DNA of 64,000 nucleotides from Hyphomicrobiales bacterium (GCA_024244645.1 JAAEOH010000118.1:1-64000); one strand, 5' to 3'; counted from the stretch's first letter, positions 10,855 through 20,261 are shown. Numbers and translations: made by a program. Notes: generated by a model not told the origin, from the letters alone.

Positions 10855-11017
10855 AAAATCCTGGCAGATGATCGTTTGGACTTTGAATCGGGTCCCCGTG
10901 CGCCGTTGTTACCACGTCGCAGCGTCAATTTTCGGGAGAAACACCGGGCAACTGTTGGCAGGGGCCAGGGCTGTATGTATAGGCAGTATCCGGGGTGGCG
11001 ACGCTTGGGCCATATTT

Positions 11018-11941
11018 ATGACAAATACGATTATTCACGTGGGGCTGCACAAAACTGCCTCGACCTATCTGCAGAAACAGATATTTGTCCAATCGAAGCA
11101 AAGGACGCTCCTGACCCGTCCTTACACGCAGTATAACAAGGCATTCAATCAGCTGTTGTTTGCAGACGATACGCTTTATTGCAAAAACAACCTGCAGGAA
11201 GAGTTGAAAAAGATCGGGGCTGAACGGCTGCTTCTTTCCGATGAAGCCTTTTCGGGCTGCCCCATTCCCTTGCACTACGTTAACAGGTCACTCATCGCCC
11301 ATCGCCTGGCGGACTTGTTTCCAAATGCAGAAATCGTTCTGTTCCTGCGCGACCAGCGGGACTTCTGCACTTCGCACTACAGCTCATACGTCAAGATGCC
11401 GTACGGCCTCAACTCATTTGAGGAGTTCATGCATGTGCCGGACGAGTCGTACGAATACGAGGATTCCAAGGACAACCGGCCGCCGGCGTCGCTTAACAGC
11501 CTGTATTACAACATCAATGATTACTGCCAGTCCCTGGACGGGCTTTTATACACCAGGATTATCGCCCTTTATGAGCGCCTTTTTCCGAAATGCCACGTGT
11601 TTCTGTTTGAGGATATGGTCGGACAGCCAGAAGAGACAACAAAACGCCTTGGAGCCATTTGCGGTGAGGATTTTGAGTACAGGCCGGCGAAAGAGAACAT
11701 CTCTTTGTCATCCAGGGACCTGTTAAAAATTCGAAGAAGAAACCTTGTCAACCGCATCGGAGGCAAGGTTTTCAAGGGCACATTGCGTGCACTCTACAAA
11801 TTCTATCCGGATCTGCGAACGGAAGACATAAAGACAATGAGCGCGCAGATCATCGGCGACTATTTCAGCAAGGACAATGAAGTACTCAAGGCCAAGCTGG
11901 AGTTCATCGACTGGAGCCGGCATAACGGCAAATACGTTTGA
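11018..11941 (+). CDS. Sulfotransferase-like protein (P-loop, PAPS-binding type)
   Basis: A 307-residue protein starting with the PAPS-type P-loop HVGLHKTASTYLQ (about 6-18). A second conserved core segment, AEIVLFLRDQRDFCTSHYSSYV, carries the RD pair typical of the 3'-phosphate loop. This points to a carbohydrate- or metabolite-sulfotransferase fold. The acceptor is unknown, and some family members are not sulfotransferases. The tracked ORF begins 50 residues earlier, but the extra part (MIVWTLNRVPVRRCYHV) looks non-family. ATG 11018 gives the normal start right before the P-loop. Codon use and A+T content are slightly unlike the neighbours, which is a weak hint of transfer. Confidence 0.75.
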   Translation: MTNTIIHVGLHKTASTYLQKQIFVQSKQRTLLTRPYTQYNKAFNQLLFADDTLYCKNNLQEELKKIGAERLLLSDEAFSGCPIPLHYVNRSLIAHRLADLFPNAEIVLFLRDQRDFCTSHYSSYVKMPYGLNSFEEFMHVPDESYEYEDSKDNRPPASLNSLYYNINDYCQSLDGLLYTRIIALYERLFPKCHVFLFEDMVGQPEETTKRLGAICGEDFEYRPAKENISLSSRDLLKIRRRNLVNRIGGKVFKGTLRALYKFYPDLRTEDIKTMSAQIIGDYFSKDNEVLKAKLEFIDWSRHNGKYV

Positions 11942-12031
11942 AGATCAAACTTGAAACGCAACGAGCGCGACCGTATCCAAACCATGCGATAATTATTTGA
12001 GGTTCCAGGTGGCGGCGAAAAAGGGTAGCAA

Positions 12032-12407
12032 ATGACGCATCCATACGCAGAGCTGATCGGGTTTGAAATCGTCAGTCAGAAGCCGGGTGGAGATCACTGT
12101 TCGGCGGGAATTGCTCAATCCGCGCAATGTCGTGCACGGTGGCGTAATATATGCTCTTGCCGATACCGGCATGGGTGCAGCCCTCTATCGGATGCTGGAT
12201 GAGGGCAAATCCTGCGCGACCATCAATTGCTCAATCAGCTAATTCAGACCGGTGATTTCCGGGATGATCACCTGCAATTCCATAGTAAAAAACAAGGGAA
12301 GGGCGATCGCAACGATGGAATGTGAGATCTGGAACGATGGAAAGCTGACAGCCACCGCGCACGGCCAGTTTCCCATACTCGCGGCCAGGCAACTTCCAAA
12401 AGCGTGA
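12032..12407 (+). pseudogene. Broken PaaI-type hotdog thioesterase
   Basis: Not in the ORF track. Frame 2 from 12087 reads VEITVRRELLNPRNVVHGGV, then ALADTGMGAAL, MECEIWNDGKL and GQFPILA. This is the PaaI/4HBT hotdog fold with its catalytic-type NVVHGGV...LADT core. The N-terminal part (MTHPYAELIGFEIV from ATG 12032) is in another frame, so a one-base indel lies near 12070-12087. There is also an in-frame TAA in INCSIS*FRPV, where the family has a tyrosine (SYFRP), which implies TAT/TAC changed to TAA. The remnant ends with TGA at 12405. Two independent lesions make it a pseudogene unless sequencing errors explain both. Confidence 0.85.
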
Positions 12408-12431
12408 TCAGCGAGGGCGAGATCGGTTGCC

Positions 12432-13253
12432 TTATTCCAGCACAGTCAGAAAATCCGGATTTTCTTGTAAGAATTTGACGTTCTTTCTTACATTCACCGC
12501 CAGGCCATCGGTGCAGTATTTGACAATGTCTGCCATGTTCTCTTCGAGAAGCACGGCACGGACAGCAAGTGCAAATCCCCATTCGTTCTGAGTGAGATAG
12601 CCGACTCTTTGTGTCGACCAGCCCTGTGTGCCGGTTGCGTCATCCCTATATTGCGAGAACTGAAACGAGTTGTTTCCGCCAAAAATTCCAAATCCGAAAA
12701 ACACCACCGCCAGATCGGTTGCGAACTCCTCGGCTTCATCACCGCCGGGCGGAGCCGTCGGTATTCCCAGCAGGACCGAGTGGCAGATCTCGTGCGCGAG
12801 TGCGGTGATCAGTCCCTCCAGATCCGCTAAGGCGTTGGGTGAGTAGGTAACCTGATGCAAACCATCCTGGGCCATCGAATAAGTACCTAGCGGCGATAGC
12901 GGTGCGTTCTGTACCACAGCCATCGGCGCGACAACCGGATCAATTTCTCCTTCCTGTTCGCGGAGATCAAAAGATGACGGCTCCAATCGAAAATGGGCTG
13001 CCACCTGGTTGAAAACATGCTGGGCATGATCAAACCCGGATTTACCGGATCTCGGAAAATCCGAACTGGACGGGATGAGGGTTTTGTAACTCCTCAGGGC
13101 ATCCATACCGCCAAGATTTTCCAGCAGCCACTGCCAGCATTCGAGCTGCCATTCCCGATCGTCGTCATCGATTGTTGCGCTCGGTCGAAAAAACAATTTC
13201 AAAAATCCGGGAAATGGAAACGGCTGCCGCTGATTAACAAACACAGATTGCAA
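12432..13253 (-). CDS. Hypothetical protein with HExxH zinc-peptidase motif
   Basis: A 273-residue protein I do not recognise by family. The motif ALAHEICHSVLLG (about 162-174) is a zincin-type HExxH. A downstream DEAEEFATDLAVVFFGFGIFGGN could provide the third ligand (Glu or Asp) and resembles predicted metallopeptidase domains in which EE..TDL...GFG follows HExxH. There is no signal peptide and no membrane segment, so it is probably cytoplasmic. The start is unclear: TTG 13253 has no good ribosome site and GTG 13244 is an alternative. It sits between a dead thioesterase and a lipoprotein gene, so context gives no function. Confidence 0.65.
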   Translation of the reverse strand: MQSVFVNQRQPFPFPGFLKLFFRPSATIDDDDREWQLECWQWLLENLGGMDALRSYKTLIPSSSDFPRSGKSGFDHAQHVFNQVAAHFRLEPSSFDLREQEGEIDPVVAPMAVVQNAPLSPLGTYSMAQDGLHQVTYSPNALADLEGLITALAHEICHSVLLGIPTAPPGGDEAEEFATDLAVVFFGFGIFGGNNSFQFSQYRDDATGTQGWSTQRVGYLTQNEWGFALAVRAVLLEENMADIVKYCTDGLAVNVRKNVKFLQENPDFLTVLE

Positions 13254-13341
13254 TCAAAAGATAAACACGTATGAATTTTGATTCCAGCCGGAATTTCAGC
13301 GGATGCGGATGAGATCTAAACAGAAGAGTATTGGATTCCGC

Positions 13342-13728
13342 ATGTTTTGTATGGAGCCCGTATTGAAGCACGTTGCCAGATGTTTGCTTTGCCTTGCGCT
13401 TGCTTTGTCAGCATCTGCATGCGCTTCCCCGTCGGCACACTCTGTTCAGAATATTCCCGAACTCGGTCGTGACCTACCTTCCAATAGTTGGGAAGAAGCG
13501 AGCGGAGAGTTCGATGAACGGGTCAAAGCCGCTTTTCCCCCGCCAACCACGGTCTCCGATCTGGTCACCCAGCTACAAGCACAAGGATTCGATGTTGATG
13601 AGAATAAACAGGTTGCTCGGTTTGAAAAGTCTGAGGTTGTCTGCTTGCTGATGTGGGTAATTCGATGGGAAAGCAAAGATGGCAATGTCGAAGACATAGT
13701 TGGGCATTATGGCGCTGGATGTCTGTAG
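13342..13728 (+). CDS. Small hypothetical lipoprotein
   Basis: A 128-residue protein with a lipoprotein signal: a basic start, a hydrophobic core LLCLALALSASA, and then the lipobox cysteine in SASAC. The mature part (about 100 residues) carries PPPTTVSDLVTQLQAQGFDVDE and ends YGAGCL. This could bind a partner at the outer membrane, but I know no family. I start at ATG 13342 rather than the upstream 13303, as this gives a normal signal length; ATG 13351 is also possible. A minus-strand cysteine-rich gene converges from downstream. Confidence 0.6.
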   Translation: MFCMEPVLKHVARCLLCLALALSASACASPSAHSVQNIPELGRDLPSNSWEEASGEFDERVKAAFPPPTTVSDLVTQLQAQGFDVDENKQVARFEKSEVVCLLMWVIRWESKDGNVEDIVGHYGAGCL

Positions 13729-13757
13729 CTTCCGATTGGTGCATACGCGACCAAACT

Positions 13758-14036
13758 TCAAGGCTCGCCTTGCAAGTTCATCGCCTTGGCGCGGTCGTAG
13801 CAAGCGCCGCAAAGAAGTTTAACCTGCACGATTTCAAGAACCTCATCAGTCCATTCCCCTCCCGCGTCGGTGACCAATTCATTGCACAAGGTGCACCACG
13901 CATCCGGCCTGGTTTTATCTGAATCTGACGGCCACCAAAATCCATTGGGCACGTTGTCCCGCAGACCCTGAACGATATGCTGGCAGACGAAGGTTTCTTC
14001 CTGCTCACCATGTGTGGCGCACTGCACGGTTTTCAC
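13758..14036 (-). CDS. Small cysteine-rich protein, probable zinc ribbon
   Basis: A 92-residue protein with metal-ligand-like pairs: CATHG and CQH near the N-terminus, CTLC in the middle and CGAC near the C-terminus. This suggests one or two zinc-binding sites. The conserved-looking core FVCQHIVQGLRDNVPNGFWWPSD and KLLCGACYDRAK resemble a family of small uncharacterised bacterial proteins I recall but cannot name. GTG 14036 has AAGGA six bases upstream and is preferred over the tracked ATG 14060. No function is claimed. Confidence 0.6.
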   Translation of the reverse strand: MKTVQCATHGEQEETFVCQHIVQGLRDNVPNGFWWPSDSDKTRPDAWCTLCNELVTDAGGEWTDEVLEIVQVKLLCGACYDRAKAMNLQGEP

Positions 14037-14152
14037 TATCGTTCCTTTTGCTGTTCGCAACGCTCGACGCGAACCGGATTACTCCCTGACTCTATCACAG
14101 GTGCTGGACCGGTTGATTTCACGGCACAAAATCCACACCGCACTCTTCTTTT

Positions 14153-15574
14153 CTACTGAAAATCGAAAGCGCTCAAGCCTGTCACCATCTCATCCAGGCC
14201 CGAGGGGCGGGCAAGCGGCGGTTCGGCGCGCGACAGGCAGCCCTGGCGTTCGCACAGGCGGCAGGCAGGCCCGACCGGCGTCGGCTGCATACCAGTGCCC
14301 GTCACCGCACTGCCATAGACGATTTCATCACGGAAACCGACATCGCATCCGACCATGATGGCGGTGCGGCGCACCCTTTCATTGAAGGCGCTTTGCGGAC
14401 CTTCCAGCGTGCGCGAAAGGATCAGGAACTCTGCACCGTCGGGCATTTCGACCGTGTCGACAAAAATCTGCCCCGGCTGGGTGAAGGCTGCATGGATGTT
14501 GAGCTTCGGGCAGGCGCCGCCGAAGCGCGATTGCGGAAAACCGCGCGCGCCGGCACGCCGGAAGCGGTTTCCGGCATTGTCGATCTCGAGCATGAAAAAC
14601 GGAACGCCGGACGCGCCCTGCCGCTGCAGCATCGTCACCCGGTTAGCTACCTGCTCGAAGGACACGTGGAAACGCGAGCGCAGGACGTCGAGATCATATT
14701 TGACCCGCATGGCCGCGGCCTGAAAAGCACCGTATGGCATCATCAAGGCATGGGCGGCATAACGGGCAATCTCAAACCGGCCGAGGCGGCCTGCCTCGTC
14801 GGAAGAAAAATCCAATTGCTCCAGCTCGCTGACGATCGGATCGCGAAAGGCGAGCTGCGCAACCTCAACTGCCATTTCCCGCAGCTGGTCAAAAGGTGAC
14901 AGCCGTTCAGACAAAAAGAGACGCATCGAATGCCGATCGTAACGCCGCCGCCAATTGGGCATAGTGTGCACCGGCAAGAGCCGCACGACAATGCCGTGCT
15001 CGCGCGCAAGCCAGGCCCGCAATGCGCCGGCAAGGTCCTCACCCGGTTTCAGCGCGTCGTGGAACGCTTCAGCGGCTTGCTCGATGGGAGCGATGAAATT
15101 GGGACGCCGTTCGAAGAGTTCGCGTACCTCGTCGACCGGCAGCCTGGCACTTGAAACGGATGTGGTGTGACCCTCGCGCGCCAGCAGCTCAGAAAGGCCC
15201 GACAATCGCGACTGGGTTTCCTTGTAGGCGCGATAAAGCTTGACGATGCCGACGGCGGCATTGGGCGCAGCGTCTGCTACCTCGATGAGCTCCTGATCAC
15301 CCGGCAGTGCTTCAGCAAGCAGGGGATCGGAAAAAACCTCCTTCAGCGCGCTGGTCGTGCCGGTTGTTTCGCCCTGCAACTCTTCCAGATCGATCTTGTA
15401 GACCGAGGTCAGCCGCAGCAAAAGCTGGACCGTCAGCGGCCGCTGATTGCGTTCAATCAGATTGAGATAGGAGGGCGAAATCCCCAGTTCCTCGGCCATG
15501 GCCGTCTGGGTCAGTTCGAGCTGATTGCGGATGCGGCGCAGGCGCGGCCCGGCAAAGATTTTCTGTTCGGCCAT
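14153..15574 (-). CDS. ScfR/RamB-type short-chain fatty acyl regulator
   Basis: A 473-residue XRE-type transcription factor. Residues about 8-65 form a Cro/C1 helix-turn-helix (TQTAMAEELGISPSYLNLIERNQRPL). An IrrE/ImmA-like domain and the COG3800-type C-terminal domain follow, which ends in the cysteine cluster CRLCERQGC. Family members sense short-chain acyl-CoA or acetate state and control propionate, acetate or glyoxylate genes; RamB regulates aceA in corynebacteria. Here it is divergent from isocitrate lyase, so it most likely controls aceA and itself. The ATG at 15572-15574 lacks a Shine-Dalgarno sequence and is nearly abutted by a TTTACAA copy, suggesting a leaderless or autoregulated start. 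Confidence 0.88.
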   Translation of the reverse strand: MAEQKIFAGPRLRRIRNQLELTQTAMAEELGISPSYLNLIERNQRPLTVQLLLRLTSVYKIDLEELQGETTGTTSALKEVFSDPLLAEALPGDQELIEVADAAPNAAVGIVKLYRAYKETQSRLSGLSELLAREGHTTSVSSARLPVDEVRELFERRPNFIAPIEQAAEAFHDALKPGEDLAGALRAWLAREHGIVVRLLPVHTMPNWRRRYDRHSMRLFLSERLSPFDQLREMAVEVAQLAFRDPIVSELEQLDFSSDEAGRLGRFEIARYAAHALMMPYGAFQAAAMRVKYDLDVLRSRFHVSFEQVANRVTMLQRQGASGVPFFMLEIDNAGNRFRRAGARGFPQSRFGGACPKLNIHAAFTQPGQIFVDTVEMPDGAEFLILSRTLEGPQSAFNERVRRTAIMVGCDVGFRDEIVYGSAVTGTGMQPTPVGPACRLCERQGCLSRAEPPLARPSGLDEMVTGLSAFDFQ

Positions 15575-15580
15575 GACAAA

Positions 15581-15729
15581 TTTACAATGTTTGACAAAAT
15601 TTACCGGATTCAGGCTATTACAATTTTTACAAATTTACAACAGCGATTTGTCACAATTGATACAGCATGACCCTTTTATGGCACTGTTTTTGCGGAATTT
15701 TCTATCAAAATTGTGCGCTGCATTGTAAA
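15581..15729. promoter_or_regulatory. Repeated TTTACAA motifs in the regulator/aceA promoter region
   Basis: TTTACAA occurs at 15581-15587, 15626-15632 and 15634-15640 (the last two as tandem copies one base apart), with the inverted form TTGTAAA at 15723-15729. RamB-type regulators bind short A/T-rich TTTGCAAA-like sites, so these are candidate operators shared by the divergent genes. Confidence 0.45.
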
Positions 15730-15805
15730 AACAGTCACATAAATCCCAAGAATAATGCAGCTTCAGGAAAATTGAAGCCCAATAGTTCAGTTAACGGAGA
15801 TCGGC

Positions 15806-17095
15806 ATGACTGATTTTTACAACCTGGTTCCCAGCGCACCTGAAGGCCGCTTTGACGGCATCGACCGTCCGTATACGGCGGAAGACGTTCAAAAGCTGCG
15901 CGGATCCGTACAGATCAAATATTCGCTCGCCGAAATGGGCGCAAACCGGTTGTGGCAGCTGATCCACAATGACGACTACGTCAATTCGCTGGGTGCGCTT
16001 TCCGGCAATCAGGCGATGCAGATGGTCCGCGCCGGCCTGAAGGCCATCTATCTCTCCGGCTGGCAGGTTGCCGCGGACGCCAACACTGCGTCGGCCATGT
16101 ACCCAGATCAGTCACTCTATCCGGCCAATGCCGGACCCGAACTTGCCAAACGCATCAACCGTACGCTGCAGCGCGCCGACCAGATTGAAACGTCCGAAGG
16201 CAACGGGCTTTCCGTCGATACCTGGTTTGCGCCGATTGTCGCAGACGCGGAAGCCGGTTTCGGCGGACCGCTCAACTCGTTCGAGCTGATGAAGGCCTAT
16301 ATCGAAGCGGGCGCTGCCGGTGTCCACTACGAGGACCAGCTTGCATCGGAAAAGAAGTGCGGCCATCTCGGCGGCAAGGTTCTGATCCCGACCGCTGCCC
16401 ACATCCGCAACCTCAACGCCGCGCGTCTCGCCGCCGACGTCATGGGCACGCCGACCCTGGTTATCGCACGCACCGATGCCGAGGCCGCGAAGCTTTTGAC
16501 CTCCGATGTCGACGAGCGCGACCAGCCGTTTGTCGATTATGAAGCCGGCCGCACGGCAGAGGGTTTCTACCGGGTCAAGAACGGTCTTGAGCCGTGCATC
16601 GCCCGCGCCATCGCCTATGCACCGCATTCTGATCTCATCTGGTGCGAGACGTCGAAGCCCGATCTCGATCAGGCAAGACGCTTTGCCGAAGCCGTTCGTC
16701 GCGAGCATCCCGATCAATTGCTGGCGTACAACTGCTCGCCGTCGTTCAACTGGAAAAAGAACCTCGACGACGCGACGATCGCCAAATTCCAGCGGGAACT
16801 CGGCGCCATGGGCTACAAGTTCCAGTTCATCACGCTTGCCGGTTTCCACCAGTTGAACTTCGGCATGTTCGAACTCGCCCGCGGCTACAAGGACCGCCAG
16901 ATGGCGGCCTATTCGGAGCTGCAGGAAGCCGAATTTGCCGGCGAAGCCAACGGTTACACGGCAACCAAGCACCAGCGCGAGGTTGGAACCGGTTATTTCG
17001 ACGCTGTTTCGATGGCGATTACCGGCGGCCAGTCTTCAACGACTGCAATGGGTGAATCAACCGAGACCGCCCAGTTCAAGCCGGCTGCCGAATAG
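15806..17095 (+). CDS. aceA: Isocitrate lyase
   Basis: A 429-residue enzyme that cleaves isocitrate to glyoxylate and succinate in the cytoplasm, the first committed step of the glyoxylate shunt and needed for growth on acetate or PHB-derived acetyl-CoA. The active-site signature KKCGHLGGK with catalytic Cys185 is intact. [30 protein letters not shown] supplies metal-binding acids and [12 protein letters not shown] is conserved. Length and motifs fit the standard bacterial subfamily. ATG 15806 has GGAG eight bases upstream. It diverges from the ScfR/RamB-type regulator and is followed closely by a small conserved-looking ORF. Malate synthase is not in the window. Confidence 0.97.
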   Translation: MTDFYNLVPSAPEGRFDGIDRPYTAEDVQKLRGSVQIKYSLAEMGANRLWQLIHNDDYVNSLGALSGNQAMQMVRAGLKAIYLSGWQVAADANTASAMYPDQSLYPANAGPELAKRINRTLQRADQIETSEGNGLSVDTWFAPIVADAEAGFGGPLNSFELMKAYIEAGAAGVHYEDQLASEKKCGHLGGKVLIPTAAHIRNLNAARLAADVMGTPTLVIARTDAEAAKLLTSDVDERDQPFVDYEAGRTAEGFYRVKNGLEPCIARAIAYAPHSDLIWCETSKPDLDQARRFAEAVRREHPDQLLAYNCSPSFNWKKNLDDATIAKFQRELGAMGYKFQFITLAGFHQLNFGMFELARGYKDRQMAAYSELQEAEFAGEANGYTATKHQREVGTGYFDAVSMAITGGQSSTTAMGESTETAQFKPAAE

Positions 17096-17159
17096 GCGGC
17101 CGGGGCCTATCTGTCCATTCCATCTACCACCTGCAATCGCCAGATAAGGAGACACCACA

Positions 17160-17396
17160 ATGGCACCGCAGACACGCGTCAAAGAACGGGCTGAAGAACA
17201 GTCCTCTTCCATGACCACAGACCAGCAGGCTGCGATCCGCATGGTTGCCAACGACCTGCACAGGCTGAACCAGTCCGTGATGAAGGCCGTCGATGCGGGT
17301 GTATCGGTGGAACTTGTGCGCTCCGCCCGCCACCATGGCGGTGAAGGCAACTGGGGTGACCTGCTTATTCCGGTCATCGTTACACAGGGTTCCTAG
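17160..17396 (+). CDS. Small hypothetical protein downstream of aceA
   Basis: A 78-residue soluble protein with AAGGAG nine bases before its ATG and 64 bases after the aceA stop, so it is probably co-transcribed. It has a helical, Gln/Arg-rich start (MTTDQQAAIRMVANDLHRLNQSVMKAVDAG) and ends LLIPVIVTQGS. I recall similar small ORFs after aceA in other rhizobia but no function. Good ribosome site and position argue it is real. Confidence 0.7.
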   Translation: MAPQTRVKERAEEQSSSMTTDQQAAIRMVANDLHRLNQSVMKAVDAGVSVELVRSARHHGGEGNWGDLLIPVIVTQGS

Positions 17397-17410
17397 GGAT
17401 CCTAAAGGTC

Positions 17411-17443
17411 GGACCGGTTGATTCTGAACCTCCCAACCGGTCC
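17411..17443 (+). terminator. Stem-loop after aceA unit
   Basis: Perfect 10-bp inverted repeat GGACCGGTTG/CAACCGGTCC with a 13-base loop, between the convergent aceA unit and the flavoprotein gene. No T run follows, so it may be a processing or Rho-dependent end signal. Confidence 0.4.
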
Positions 17444-17463
17444 TGCCAACGCTACACTGCATC

Positions 17464-18642
17464 TCAGGCCACCTGCCCGGCGACCCAGCCGGACGACCAG
17501 GCCCACTGGAAATTATAGCCTCCGAGCCAGCCGGTCACGTCCACCACTTCCCCGATGAAATAAAGTCCCGGAACGGTTTTCGCCTGCATGGTTTTCGAAT
17601 CGAGCCCCGCCGAATCCACGCCGCCAAGCGTCACCTCGGCCGTGCGATAGCCTTCCGAGCCGGTGGGTTTGATGCGCCATCGCTGCACGGCATCGGCAAT
17701 CTGCCGCAGCTGCCGATCGGGCATTTCCGCCATCTTGCCGTTGGTGCCGATCCCTTCGCAGACAATCTGCGCCAGCCGCTTCGGCACATGGTGCGCCAGC
17801 GCCGTGTGGGCCGACTGGCGGCCGTTTGCAGCCTTGGCTGCGCGCAGCAGGGCAAACAGATCTTTGCCGGGCAAGAGTGACAGGGTGATTTCATCGCCCT
17901 CGCGCCAATAGGACGAAATCTGCAGGATCGACGGCCCGCTGATGCCCCGGTGGGTAAACAGCATGGCCTCCTGAAATGCTGTCCCGTTGCAGCTGACAAT
18001 GGCGTCCGCAGACACGCCCGACAAAGGCTTGAGGCGATCGCGCAGCCGCTGGTCGAAGGTGAGCGGCACCAGCGCTGGCCGTATTTCGGTAAAGGCCAGC
18101 CCGAACTGTTCGGCAATGGCGTAGCCGAGCCCGGTCGCACCCATTTTGGGGATCGACTTGCCGCCGGTCGCGACCACCAGCGCGCCGGTATAAATCGGGC
18201 CGTTCGACAGCCGGAGGGCAAACCCGTCGCTCTGCCTTTCCACCGCCTCGAATTGCGTCGCCACTGAAAGTTCAACCACGGCGTCGCGCATATGTCCGGT
18301 CAGCATGTCGATGACCTGGCGCGAAGAGCCGTCACAAAACAGCTGCCCAAGGGCCTTTTCATGATAGGCAATGCCGCTTTGCTCGATCAGCGCGGTGAAA
18401 TCATGCTGCGTGTAGCGGCTGAGGGCCGATTTACAGAAATGCGGATTTTGCGAAAGAAAATTGCCGGGCGCGGTGTGAATGTTGGTGAAATTGCAGCGGC
18501 CGCCACCGGAGATGAGGATCTTTTTGCCTGGCGACTTGGCATGATCAATGATCAGCACCTTGCGGCCACGCCGGCCCGCCTCGATGGCGCACATCATGCC
18601 AGCCGCCCCGGCGCCAAGAATGACGACATCAAACCGGCGCAT
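17464..18642 (-). CDS. HI0933-family (BaiN-like) NAD(P)/FAD oxidoreductase
   Basis: A 392-residue flavoprotein. The N-terminal Rossmann motif VVILGAGAAGMMCAIEAGRRG binds FAD. The family marker SGGGRCNFTN follows at about 45-54, with VVATGGKSIPKMGATGLGYAIAEQFG in the middle and a C-terminal GLYFIGEVVDVTGWLGGYNFQWAWSSG. The biological substrate of most HI0933 proteins is unknown. I trimmed the start to ATG 18640-18642, which puts the dinucleotide-binding motif at the usual position 5-10. It faces away from the glutamine-synthetase-family gene, about 150 bases apart. Confidence 0.9.
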   Translation of the reverse strand: MRRFDVVILGAGAAGMMCAIEAGRRGRKVLIIDHAKSPGKKILISGGGRCNFTNIHTAPGNFLSQNPHFCKSALSRYTQHDFTALIEQSGIAYHEKALGQLFCDGSSRQVIDMLTGHMRDAVVELSVATQFEAVERQSDGFALRLSNGPIYTGALVVATGGKSIPKMGATGLGYAIAEQFGLAFTEIRPALVPLTFDQRLRDRLKPLSGVSADAIVSCNGTAFQEAMLFTHRGISGPSILQISSYWREGDEITLSLLPGKDLFALLRAAKAANGRQSAHTALAHHVPKRLAQIVCEGIGTNGKMAEMPDRQLRQIADAVQRWRIKPTGSEGYRTAEVTLGGVDSAGLDSKTMQAKTVPGLYFIGEVVDVTGWLGGYNFQWAWSSGWVAGQVA

Positions 18643-18795
18643 CAGATCGCCCCCGGCGTGGTGACCGGGTCCGGCACACAGGCCACGCCCGGATGGCATT
18701 GCATGCCGCACGCAGGCGGCTTCATCACAGGCGGTTTCAAATAGCTTCGCGTTGCTCTATGAGAACCGGGATACAACTCTGTCGACGAGCAATTC

Positions 18796-20241
18796 ATGGC
18801 CGAAAAATCCAACAAGGCGTCCGCATCGAGATCCGGCGACGCCAAAAAGGCACACCGAAAGCCCGCCTATGTAGACAATAAGCGCGGCGTTGAAAACTGG
18901 AAGCAGGTCAATGGCTGGCTCAAATGGCGCGGTATCGAGGATATCGAGTGCATTACGCCGGACCTCGCCGGGGTGCCGCGCGGCAAGATGATGCCGACGT
19001 CGAAATTCACCTCCAACACATCGCTTTCGCTGCCGTCGGCGCTTTACAGGCAGACGATTTCGGGCGCCTATCCGGATGAGACCGGAAATTTCCGCTACGA
19101 CCCGCAGGATGGCGACCTCAAGCTGATGCCGGACCTTTCAACGCTGTCGGCGGTTCCCTGGGAGAGCGATCCGACGGCGCAGGTGATCTGCGATATTGTC
19201 GGACCGCAGGGCGAAAGCGTCGAATACGCGCCGCGCAATGTGCTGAAGCGGGTTATTTCGCTTTACGAGCAAAAGGGCTGGCGGCCAGCAGTGGCGCCGG
19301 AGATCGAGTTTTACCTCATCGCGCTCAATGACGACCCGGATTATCCGCTGCAGCCACCGGTGGGCCGCTCGGGCCGCACCATTGCCGGCGGTCAGTCCTA
19401 CTCGATCGCCGGCGTCAACGAATTCGACGAACTGATCGACGACATCTACGATTTTTCCGAAGGCCAGGGGCTGGAGATCGACACGCTGATCCACGAAGAA
19501 GGCCCCGCTCAGCTTGAGATCAACCTGCGGCACGACGACCCGCTGAAACTTGCCGATCAGGTCTTCATGTTCAAGCGAACGCTGCGCGAGGCAGCGCTCA
19601 AACACGGCATGTACGCGACCTTCATGGCCAAGCCCATGCAGGGCCAGGCGGGATCCGCCATGCATATTCACCAGTCGGTGAGCGATCTGAAGACCGGCCG
19701 CAACATCTTCTGCAATGCCGACGGCTCGCCCTCGGCGAGGTTCTTTTCCTTTATTGGCGGCATGCAGCACTTCGTGCCGAAGGCGCTGGTGATGATGGCG
19801 CCCTATGTCAATTCCTACCGGCGGCTGACGCCTGATATGGCCTGTCCGGTCAACAACGCCTGGGGCTATGACAACCGCACCGTGGCCTTCCGCATACCAA
19901 ATTCCGACGCCGCCGCGCGGCGGGTCGAGAACCGGCTGCCCTCGTCCGACGCCAATCCCTATCTCGCCATTGCCGCCTCGCTTGCCTGCGGCTGGCTCGG
20001 CATGGTGCGCGAGGTGGTGCCGGACGGCCCCACCGCGACGACTGCCAATGAAGGCACCACGGTGGAATTGCCGCGCGGCCTTCTGGAGGCGGTGTCACTG
20101 CTGGAGGACGAACCGGCCTTTATCGAGGTCTTCGGCAGCGACTTCATCGACATTTATGCCGGCGTCAAACGCGGCGAATTCGAAACCTTCATGGAAGTGA
20201 TCAGTCCGTGGGAGCGGCAGTACCTGCTGCTCAATGTGTGA
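18796..20241 (+). CDS. Glutamine-synthetase-family ligase (PuuA-like)
   Basis: A 481-residue ATP-dependent ligase of the glutamine synthetase superfamily. The catalytic regions are PEIEFYLIALNDD (metal-binding Glu), HEEGPAQLEINLRH, the ATP motif KPMQGQAGSAMHIHQSV and NPYLAIAASLACGWLG. The sequence is closer to gamma-glutamylputrescine or other gamma-glutamyl-amine synthetases than to GlnA: the adenylylation tyrosine loop is absent and it is shorter at the C-terminus. The substrate is inferred, not shown. A Lys/Ser-rich N-terminal tail of about 28 residues precedes the fold. ATG 18796 has no strong ribosome site. Confidence 0.85.
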   Translation: MAEKSNKASASRSGDAKKAHRKPAYVDNKRGVENWKQVNGWLKWRGIEDIECITPDLAGVPRGKMMPTSKFTSNTSLSLPSALYRQTISGAYPDETGNFRYDPQDGDLKLMPDLSTLSAVPWESDPTAQVICDIVGPQGESVEYAPRNVLKRVISLYEQKGWRPAVAPEIEFYLIALNDDPDYPLQPPVGRSGRTIAGGQSYSIAGVNEFDELIDDIYDFSEGQGLEIDTLIHEEGPAQLEINLRHDDPLKLADQVFMFKRTLREAALKHGMYATFMAKPMQGQAGSAMHIHQSVSDLKTGRNIFCNADGSPSARFFSFIGGMQHFVPKALVMMAPYVNSYRRLTPDMACPVNNAWGYDNRTVAFRIPNSDAAARRVENRLPSSDANPYLAIAASLACGWLGMVREVVPDGPTATTANEGTTVELPRGLLEAVSLLEDEPAFIEVFGSDFIDIYAGVKRGEFETFMEVISPWERQYLLLNV

Positions 20242-20261
20242 GGAGCCGGGTGCTCCTGCCG

